Shown: positions 1 to 4,648 of the stretch, piece by piece
How the letters are laid out: each line of letters starts with the position of its first letter
How positions within the stretch are numbered: position 1 is the first letter of the stretch
NCBI GenBank assembly: GCA_029256345.1
Contig: JAQSYC010000163.1
Location: 1-6,751, forward strand
Source of the DNA: Clostridia bacterium
GTDB lineage: Bacteria; Bacillota; Clostridia; Lachnospirales; Cellulosilyticaceae
Length of the DNA: 6,751 nt
Direction of reading: 5' to 3'
Notes under the pieces: model-generated
Database searches by the model: none
The model's input: the letters and a program-made list of their open reading frames with translations, nothing else
Told to the model about the DNA's origin: nothing
Position numbers and translations under genes: made by a program

Positions 1-591
1 GGTGAGGGTGGTGCGGTTACATGGAAATCCCATGTATCTATTGATGATGAAGACCTCTATAAGCAGTTTATGCTACTTTCTCTGCATGGACAAAATAAAG
101 ATGCGCTTGCCAAAACCAAATCAGGGACATGGGAATATGATATTTTAATACCTGGGTATAAATGCAATATGACAGATATTATGGCAGCACTTGGGATTTC
201 ACAGCTTAAAAGATATGATGAAATATTAGCTAAGAGGGAAGGACTTTTTTCACTCTATCAGCAGTTACTAAAAGATGTTGGAGTGGAGCTTTTGAAACAT
301 AGGCAAGAAGACAGTGTATCAAGCTTTCATATCTGTATGGTCAGTTTAAAAAACAAAGATGAAATACAACGCAATCAGATTATTGAGCAAATGGCTCAAA
401 AAGGGATAGCTACCAATGTGCATTTTAAGCCCCTACCTATGCATAGTGCGTATAAAAAAATGGGTTTTGATATAGGACAGTACCCACAGGCTTATGAAAT
501 GTATAAAAAAGAAATTACTCTGCCCCTTCATACGTTATTGAAAGAGGAGCAGATTGTTTATATAACAGAAACCTTAAAAAGCTTGTTATAA
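1..591 (+). CDS. DegT/DnrJ/EryC1/StrS family sugar aminotransferase, C-terminal half (5' end outside window)
   Basis: PLP-dependent aminotransferase that converts a keto-sugar nucleotide (typically a dTDP- or UDP-4-keto-6-deoxyhexose) to the amino sugar in the cytoplasm. The frame is open from base 1, giving 196 residues of a family usually about 370-390 long. The fragment opens with GEGGAVTW, the stretch just after the PLP-binding lysine, which should lie about five residues before the window. Other family landmarks are GYKCNMTDIMAALGISQL (fragment residues 52-69), HFKPLPMHSAY (141-151) and EITLPLH (171-177). It ends in TAA, with 23 bases to the next gene, so the two are probably cotranscribed. 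The WecD-like acetyltransferase downstream suggests a 4-amino-4,6-dideoxyhexose product (Fuc4N or Qui4N type). That is inference: this family cannot be assigned a substrate from its C-terminal half. The family call is secure. Confidence 0.93.
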   Translation, partial: GEGGAVTWKSHVSIDDEDLYKQFMLLSLHGQNKDALAKTKSGTWEYDILIPGYKCNMTDIMAALGISQLKRYDEILAKREGLFSLYQQLLKDVGVELLKHRQEDSVSSFHICMVSLKNKDEIQRNQIIEQMAQKGIATNVHFKPLPMHSAYKKMGFDIGQYPQAYEMYKKEITLPLHTLLKEEQIVYITETLKSLL

Positions 592-614
592 AGCAAATAA
601 AAAGGGGGAAGGAA

Positions 615-1331
615 ATGCGTGTTAATATACAACCTACACCATGGGATGATCAGTATTTTAATTTAAGGACAGCCAGGGTAACCTTAACACAAGAGCTGGC
701 GGTAGCCGAACAAAAAGAGCTTATAGAAAACAGTAAAAAGTTTGATTTAGTGGTGGTTGATAATAGTAGGTGTATACTTGAAAACGACAGGATGCTTTCG
801 GCTCTTAAAAATAGTTATTTGTGTGACATACAAGTTAGATTTAAGCTTGTACCAGATGGTATCCTCATTAGCCAGCCAGCCAATGTGAGTATTGAGAACA
901 GTATGCGTCCATCTAAAGAAGTCTTAGATATTTCGCAAACAGCTTATCGGTACTCCAGATTTAAGGTGGATAAATTTTTAGACCAACAAAAATCGCAGGA
1001 TATTTATATTAAATGGTGTGAGGATGCATTTAACCGCCCGGATAAATATTTTTTAGTTTATAAAAAAGATGAAAGGATAGAAGGGTATATCTTATTTCAT
1101 ATAGATGAAGCATTGATGATAGAGCTTGTTGCTGTACGAGAAGACAGTCAAGGATCTGGGATAGGCGGCAAGATGATTAAGGAGCTTATCTGTTTTTGCA
1201 GACAGAAAGATATCAGAGAAATAAGGGTAGGAACTCAGGCACACAATAGAGAGGCCATTGGATTTTATCAGAAACATGGGTTTAGATTACAAGAGGTTCG
1301 TACAATCTATCATTATTGGCCTAAAAAATAA
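615..1331 (+). CDS. GNAT acetyltransferase, WecD/RffC-like (TDP-4-amino-4,6-dideoxyhexose N-acetyltransferase)
   Basis: Predicted cytoplasmic acetyl-CoA-dependent enzyme that N-acetylates an amino-deoxy sugar nucleotide. It has 238 residues, close to WecD/RffC length. The N-terminal part has WDDQYF (residues 10-15), resembling the WDS-x-FF start of WecD proteins. The middle has YRYSRFKVDKF (111-121) and YIKWCEDAF (131-139), like the RF-x-x-D...FY-x-x-W region of that family. The C-terminal half is a classic GNAT fold, with acetyl-CoA motif LVAVREDSQGSGIGGKMI (171-188) and the Q-x-x-G-x-G loop at Q179-G184. N211 and Y218 have the seven-residue spacing of the Asn and proposed general-acid Tyr of E. 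coli WecD. ATG is preceded by a strong AGGGGGAAGG (603-612). The preceding sugar aminotransferase supplies the logical substrate. GNAT identity is certain; the exact sugar (Fuc4N, Qui4N or other) is inferred. Confidence 0.88.
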   Translation: MRVNIQPTPWDDQYFNLRTARVTLTQELAVAEQKELIENSKKFDLVVVDNSRCILENDRMLSALKNSYLCDIQVRFKLVPDGILISQPANVSIENSMRPSKEVLDISQTAYRYSRFKVDKFLDQQKSQDIYIKWCEDAFNRPDKYFLVYKKDERIEGYILFHIDEALMIELVAVREDSQGSGIGGKMIKELICFCRQKDIREIRVGTQAHNREAIGFYQKHGFRLQEVRTIYHYWPKK

Positions 1332-1333
1332 TT

Positions 1334-1371
1334 AAGATGCCTGTTCCTTAATAGAGGGGAACAGGCATCTT
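1334..1371. terminator. Perfect 14-bp hairpin terminator between convergent genes
   Basis: AAGATGCCTGTTCC (1334-1347) pairs perfectly with GGAACAGGCATCTT (1358-1371) around a 10-base loop. It sits between the stop of the acetyltransferase (1331) and the stop of the minus-strand gene (1376). On the minus strand the stem is followed by AATTATTTTTT, a usable U-tract. On the plus strand only GAGTTTAG follows, a poor tail. It is therefore mainly a terminator for the minus-strand operon and probably a weaker or RNA-end-stabilising one for the plus-strand operon. Confidence 0.85.
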
Positions 1372-1375
1372 GAGT

Positions 1376-2089
1376 TTAGATCAGATGGTAGTCTTTCAAG
1401 ACTTCTTGCCAATCAGGAAGTATTTGATTGGTTTCAAAAACCTTTGGAACTTCACGTCTATAGTTAGGCCAAGTATTGCGGTCATGTAAAATAATCATAA
1501 AAAGACGCTGTGTAATGGTTTCATGATTAAAGCGTTCCATATACCCATGGGCCAGAGGTGGATAGAACCTCGCGTAGGATAAGTAATCCTTCACATCAAA
1601 GATTTCAGCAAAAAAAGGAGGGGAGGGACTATAATAATGATTCACAACATGGGTATTGGTATTAAGAATATAACCGTTTTTCAAGAGTAATAAAGGTTTA
1701 TCCTTTTGTGTGGGGTGTTCATGAAGAAACTGTACAAAGCTGGGATGGTACATGTCATCACTGTCTAAGTTGCACAGATAAAGCTGATCGGCGTCCCGAA
1801 TATAAGTCTCAATCGTTTGATTCTTATCCGAGGTAAAAACAATGTGAGGAGGAAGCGGTGGATATTTTTTAAGTTCCGCTTCAACAATAGACATGCTGTC
1901 TGGATGCACATTAAGAACAGATAAAAAATCTTGATTAGTCTGAGCTTCCAGACTCCTTCGGGTATAGAGATTGAAAATAAGCAGTCTATAGGCTATCCAC
2001 TTTTCGGAAAGTGAATCTGAGACGTGAAATTGCTTGGATAATCCAATATCTGAATTGAATCGTGAATAAATAATATAACGGGTTTTCAT
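1376..2089 (-). CDS. Putative rhamnosyltransferase-family glycosyltransferase (GT-A type)
   Basis: Likely cytoplasmic glycosyltransferase adding a sugar to a surface glycan or glycoprotein; donor and acceptor are unknown. The 237 residues match the pattern of the 'putative rhamnosyl transferase' family: an early RFN (10-12), W31 and a helical stretch leading to SLEAQTNQDF (46-55), a conserved-looking beta strand with LDSDDMYH (108-115) and KNGYIL (137-142). LDSDD is the expected DxD-type motif that binds the metal and nucleotide-sugar diphosphate. There is no signal peptide or membrane segment. A strong AGGAGGGG overlaps the TAG stop of the upstream gene, five bases before ATG, so translation is likely coupled to it. 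That gene is a diverged relative. The 'rhamnosyl' label is a family name, not evidence for rhamnose. Confidence 0.78.
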   Translation of the reverse strand: MKTRYIIYSRFNSDIGLSKQFHVSDSLSEKWIAYRLLIFNLYTRRSLEAQTNQDFLSVLNVHPDSMSIVEAELKKYPPLPPHIVFTSDKNQTIETYIRDADQLYLCNLDSDDMYHPSFVQFLHEHPTQKDKPLLLLKNGYILNTNTHVVNHYYSPSPPFFAEIFDVKDYLSYARFYPPLAHGYMERFNHETITQRLFMIILHDRNTWPNYRREVPKVFETNQILPDWQEVLKDYHLI

Positions 2090-2098
2090 AAGCCCCTC

Positions 2099-2851
2099 CT
2101 ATACGCGCTTAATAAACTGACTGAGTTGATCGTTTAAAACTGGATTTAAAGTACTAAGGTTTTTAAAATCTTTTTCTCCTCTCAAAAACAGATAAGGAAC
2201 CTCTTGAGTAGTTATATAAGGAAATTGGCTGAAGCTGCTGTAATCAAATAGAAAAAATTGTTCATAAACTCTGAAATATCGTTTATGTTCCTTAGGGGTA
2301 CAGAGATAAACCATACCGTTAAAAATGGGAAGGGTTTGTTTTACTATTTGGTTGGTTGTGCCATTATAAAGGTAGCCATTATCAAAGAGAATAACTTTTT
2401 CACCATTGAGGTTTTCGAAATGCTGTAAGTACTCTATCAGATTGAGACCATACACAAAGTGGGGATCCCACTTAACGAACACCAGAGAATCCTCTTCATC
2501 AAAAGAACTGGCATCGATGTAATTTTTAAGTGTGCCTTTCATACCCCCGCCGCGGCTGGCTATAAATTTTATATGTGCTGGAGGTCTTCCAAAGCTTTCA
2601 AAAAATTTGAGAAGGAAAGGATGTATGTCCCAGTTATACTGGATAAAACAAGTGAAATTTTGATGCGTCTGATTTAAAAGATTGGGTAAAATAAAGTATC
2701 TGAGTAGGTTGAAATGAGGTTCTAGAGATGCCACATCACTTTCATAACCTTCATAAGAAGCGGTATCGGCAGGAGGCTGCTGTAAAAAATTAAGTAATCT
2801 AAGAGGAGGAGAGAAATTAAGTTCCATACGGATAATGATGTGTTTATTCAA
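2099..2851 (-). CDS. Diverged glycosyltransferase-like protein, paralogue of the downstream gene
   Basis: Protein of about 250 residues resembling its downstream neighbour by eye. HFNLLRYFILPNLLNQTHQNF parallels the W...SLEAQTNQDF region, and NGYLYNGTTNQIV (158-170) parallels KNGYILNTNTHVV. The segment aligning with LDSDD reads V-K-W-D-P (126-130), so only one Asp of the DxD-type motif remains. It may bind metal differently, be a non-catalytic partner, or use other residues. Start choice: ATG at 2860 directly abuts the AAGAAAGG ribosome site (zero spacing), whereas TTG at 2851, in the same frame, is 8-9 bases from it and gives an N-terminus (MNKHIIIRMELN) like that of the paralogue. I prefer TTG; ATG adds three residues. 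It is the first gene of a two-gene minus-strand operon, seven bases before the next start. No membrane segments. Family assignment is moderate; function is inferred. Confidence 0.68.
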   Translation of the reverse strand: MNKHIIIRMELNFSPPLRLLNFLQQPPADTASYEGYESDVASLEPHFNLLRYFILPNLLNQTHQNFTCFIQYNWDIHPFLLKFFESFGRPPAHIKFIASRGGGMKGTLKNYIDASSFDEEDSLVFVKWDPHFVYGLNLIEYLQHFENLNGEKVILFDNGYLYNGTTNQIVKQTLPIFNGMVYLCTPKEHKRYFRVYEQFFLFDYSSFSQFPYITTQEVPYLFLRGEKDFKNLSTLNPVLNDQLSQFIKRV

Positions 2852-2907
2852 GGCGTCCATCCTTTCTTGTATTGGGACATAAGACTTGCATCAAATGACT
2901 AATCTCT

Positions 2908-2941
2908 ATTATAATATGCAGGAGTTTCGGAAAAGTGAGAA
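2908..2941 (-). promoter_or_regulatory. Candidate promoter for the minus-strand glycosyltransferase operon
   Basis: On the minus strand a perfect TATAAT (plus coordinates 2908-2913) lies about 50 bases before the first gene. The -35 is poor: TTCTCA at 2936-2941 matches 4 of 6 but is 22 bases away, or 19 from an overlapping TATTAT at 2911-2916. The -10 is good, but the promoter as a whole is tentative. Confidence 0.35.
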
Positions 2942-2985
2942 CTTGGATAAAGTGATTAAAGATAGTTAAATTTCAAACATATAGA

Positions 2986-3014
2986 TTGATAACTAAAAAA
3001 AGATATGCTATATT
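2986..3014 (+). promoter_or_regulatory. Extended -10 promoter driving the riboswitch and Mn transporter
   Basis: TTGATA (2986-2991, 5/6 to consensus), a 17-base spacer, and TATATT (3009-3014, 5/6) preceded by TG-n (3006-3008), an extended -10 element. Transcription should start near 3021, just upstream of the riboswitch aptamer, which independently supports the placement. Confidence 0.78.
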
Positions 3015-3020
3015 AGAATA

Positions 3021-3186
3021 GTTGTAGGGTTTTCTAAAAGGGAGTAGCTATGATAATACATAAATAGAGTCAACATAATGGATGCGTCCTGGTTCTATTT
3101 ACTTTAAAGTTAAATTTAAAGGAGCGAGACTTTTAGATTAATATGCCTAAGGGGGTATATTGGTCTAAGAGTCGCTCCTTTTTTTA
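3021..3186 (+). promoter_or_regulatory. yybP-ykoY-type (manganese) riboswitch with terminator expression platform
   Basis: The leader contains AAAAGGGAGTAGCT (3036-3049), matching the hallmark AAAGGGGAGUAGC loop of the class, and AGCGAGACTTTT (3123-3134), matching its conserved 3' GCGAGACCUU. Helices I can pair by eye: P1 TCTAAAAG (3033-3040) with CTTTTAGA (3130-3137), 8 bp perfect; 3061-3068 with 3094-3101, 8 bp; a GGA-TGCG-TCC hairpin at 3080-3089; and 3102-3108 with 3115-3121. The P1 3' strand is also the left arm of the terminator, so ligand-stabilised P1 would block termination: an ON switch for Mn2+. The downstream UPF0016-family transporter is a known member of this riboswitch regulon. 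One deviation is GGGAG instead of GGGGAG. Class identity rests on motif, architecture and neighbour, not on a covariance-model score. Confidence 0.88.
3121..3185 (+). terminator. Riboswitch-controlled intrinsic terminator
   Basis: GGAGCGA (3121-3127) pairs with TCGCTCC (3172-3178). After a two-base GA bulge, CTTTTAGA (3130-3137) pairs with TCTAAGAG (3164-3171) with one G-U. A further 8-bp helix, 3140-3147 with 3154-3161, caps the stem around a six-base loop. Seven T's follow (3179-3185). It is mutually exclusive with riboswitch helix P1 (3033-3040/3130-3137). Confidence 0.87.
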
Positions 3187-3211
3187 TTTTAATACCAATG
3201 GAGGATATGAC

Positions 3212-4330
3212 ATGTTAGAAGAATTTATCAGGGCCTTATTTTTGATTTTCATGGCAGAAATGGGGGACAAGACGCAGATTTTGGCAATAGCCTTTGCCAC
3301 CAAGTTTAAGGTTAAAAAGGTACTTATAGGTATATTTATAGGATGTCTGTTGAATCACGGCTTAGCGGTCATCTTGGGGGCATACTTATCTACCTTGATT
3401 CCTATTCAAAGTATCCAGATTATTGCGGGTATATCCTTTATCCTTTTTTCATTATGGACCTTAAGGGTAGAGGAAGAAGAGGAGGAAGAAACAACAAAGG
3501 CAGGTTACGGGGCCGTTATTACTGTAGCATTAGCATTTTTTATTGGGGAATTGGGAGATAAAACACAGCTTACAACCATTATGCTGGCGGCTGATGCACA
3601 GTTTCCTTTTATCGTACTGATGGGAACAGTATCAGGGATGGTTATTACAGGAGGCTTAGGCATTTGGGTAGGCAGTAAACTGGGGGATAGGATACCAGAG
3701 TTTGCAATCAAAATGGTGTCAGCTTCTATATTTATGTTTTTTGGTGTGACCAAGCTGTACGCATCTTTACCAGAGGTCTATTTAAATGGATTTAACATAG
3801 GCATTTTTATTATCGTATTAAGCGGAGCTGTACTGTTTATATTAATGCCTACTTTTGAAATAAGAAGGCAAGGGAAACTATCGGTACTTAGACAAACAGC
3901 CAAGGAACTCCAGAGGTTCTCCAATCAGATGAATGAGCAAGTCAATCATATATGCTTAGGACAAGGCCACTGCGGGGTCTGTCAAAAAGGCCATTGTATC
4001 GTTGGGTATACAAGACTTCTGATTGAACATATTGAGCAAGGCAAAGGAGACATCCAAACAAAGGATTTCACTAGATTTCAAAAAAGCCTTAACAAAAATT
4101 ATGATAAAGATCAAGTCATCAAAGGATTAGCGATGACCTTAAAATTTATCATGCACCCTGTCTGTCCCAGTGAAGGCCCAGGGATAGTACATGAAATCAG
4201 AAAAAACTTAGAAATTATTTTATTAAATGAAAGTGTGACGACTTTCAAAGATTTAAAACAATACCTAAAAGAAATAGAAGCTATAGATAAACAAGCGGTG
4301 AAAACATTACAACAAGAACTTTTTAAATAA
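3212..4330 (+). CDS. UPF0016/TMEM165/Gdt1-family Mn2+ transporter with Cys/His-rich C-terminal domain
   Basis: Integral membrane cation transporter; characterised bacterial members of the family (such as MneA and Mnx) export manganese. The 372 residues contain two homologous halves, each with the family signature E-x-G-D-K-T: EMGDKTQ (16-22) and ELGDKTQ (113-119). Hydrophobic segments lie at about 3-21, 36-58, 64-84, 98-118, 133-155 and 165-183, with an acidic linker VEEEEEEE (86-93) between the halves as usual. A seventh segment (about 193-212) and an extension of about 155 residues follow, with H246, C248, H253, C254, C257, H261, C262, H273, H315, C318 and H327. Family members are usually near 190-230 residues, so the extension is unusual. 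Positive charges at 31-36 and 217-231 suggest it is cytoplasmic. I chose ATG 3212 because GGAGG (3200-3204) lies seven bases before it; an in-frame ATG at 3143 lies inside the terminator hairpin. Expression should rise with Mn2+ through the riboswitch. Confidence 0.92.
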   Translation: MLEEFIRALFLIFMAEMGDKTQILAIAFATKFKVKKVLIGIFIGCLLNHGLAVILGAYLSTLIPIQSIQIIAGISFILFSLWTLRVEEEEEEETTKAGYGAVITVALAFFIGELGDKTQLTTIMLAADAQFPFIVLMGTVSGMVITGGLGIWVGSKLGDRIPEFAIKMVSASIFMFFGVTKLYASLPEVYLNGFNIGIFIIVLSGAVLFILMPTFEIRRQGKLSVLRQTAKELQRFSNQMNEQVNHICLGQGHCGVCQKGHCIVGYTRLLIEHIEQGKGDIQTKDFTRFQKSLNKNYDKDQVIKGLAMTLKFIMHPVCPSEGPGIVHEIRKNLEIILLNESVTTFKDLKQYLKEIEAIDKQAVKTLQQELFK

Positions 4331-4340
4331 ATGCTTCCAT

Positions 4341-4392
4341 AAAAATCTTTAGCTTTGAAAAAAGCAAGACGCTTCAGACTAAAGATTTTTTT
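4341..4392 (+). terminator. Intrinsic terminator after the Mn transporter
   Basis: AAAAATCTTTAG (4341-4352) pairs perfectly with CTAAAGATTTTT (4379-4390), followed by further T's to 4392. The long loop can fold on itself: GCTTT (4352-4356) with AAAGC (4361-4365) around a GAAA tetraloop. The A-rich left arm means it may also work from the minus strand, but no minus-strand gene ends here. Confidence 0.82.
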
Positions 4393-4531
4393 GTATGAAT
4401 AAAGCAAAGACGCACATAATAAAGGAGAAGACGAGCTCTGATTGCTGAGTTTAAGGGATTTGTAATTGTGTCACTTGTTGAAATTGCCATAACTCTTTTT
4501 CTTTATCTTTACTATAGATAGGTTAAAGGCC

Positions 4532-4537
4532 TATACT
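4532..4537 (+). promoter_or_regulatory. Candidate -10 of the mannitol regulator operon; weak -35
   Basis: TATACT (4532-4537, 5/6 to TATAAT) is the best -10 upstream of the mtlR start at 4578 and would give a leader of about 30 bases. No good -35 lies 16-18 bases before it (TTACTA at 4509-4514), which would suit an activator-dependent promoter. An alternative is TTGCCA (4484-4489) with TACTAT (4510-4515), but that spacer is 20 bases. The rest of 4393-4577 holds no supported gene. Confidence 0.3.
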
Positions 4538-4553
4538 TTAAGTACAACAGTTG

Positions 4554-4576
4554 TTCAACAAAGAGAGGTTGTTGAA
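4554..4576 (+). promoter_or_regulatory. 8-bp hairpin presenting the mtlR ribosome binding site in its loop
   Basis: TTCAACAA (4554-4561) pairs perfectly with TTGTTGAA (4569-4576). The seven-base loop AGAGAGG (4562-4568) is the ribosome binding site for ATG 4578, nine bases downstream. Overlapping dyads ACAAC-A-GTTGT (4544-4554) and TTGTT-C-AACAA (4551-4561) lie just upstream. These could be a DNA operator, perhaps for autoregulation, or alternative RNA folds that control translation. The pairing is seen; the role is inferred. Confidence 0.5.
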
Positions 4577-4577
4577 A

Positions 4578-4640
4578 ATGAAGTTAACTTCAAGAATCAA
4601 AAGAATGATATACCTTTTATTGGATGAACCATACAGTTAG
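4578..4640 (+). pseudogene. mtlR: Original 5' end of mtlR: start codon and 20 codons of the first HTH, then a stop
   Basis: ATG at 4578 has a good ribosome site (AGAGAGG, nine bases away). It encodes MKLTSRIKRM followed by IYLLLDEPYS, then TAG at 4638. This is the usual opening of MtlR/BglG-type regulators, the first helix of the N-terminal winged HTH ('LTSRQ..IL..LL'). The rest of that HTH, including the recognition helix (V-S-x-R-T-I-x-R-D pattern), is absent. The downstream reading frame (open from 4628) is offset from this one and resumes near the end of the HTH wing. A deletion of a few dozen codons with a frame change explains both. It is not a separate gene but the detached head of the regulator that follows. 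Confidence 0.72.
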
Positions 4641-4648
4641 AGAATCCT

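Noticed and set aside
2886..2915. Plus-strand promoter-like TTGCAT-18-TATAAT
   Set aside because: The TATAAT arises from the same near-palindromic ATTATAAT as the minus-strand -10, the -35 matches poorly, and a much better plus-strand promoter lies at 2986-3014.
3143..3211. Upstream in-frame ATG extending the Mn transporter by 23 residues
   Set aside because: This start lies inside the riboswitch terminator hairpin and has no suitable ribosome site. ATG 3212 has GGAGG seven bases upstream and gives the family-typical N-terminus.
3468..3492. Purine-rich GAGGAAGAAGAGG run as a repeat or internal ribosome site
   Set aside because: It encodes the acidic linker between the two transporter halves, a normal family feature, and no start codon with a sensible frame follows.
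3505..3753. Minus-strand open frame inside the Mn transporter
   Set aside because: It mirrors the second conserved E-x-G-D-K-T half on the other strand and lacks its own translation signals.
4395..4448. 17-codon ATG frame overlapping the tail of the transporter terminator
   Set aside because: It starts at the end of the terminator U-tract without a ribosome site and has no recognisable features.
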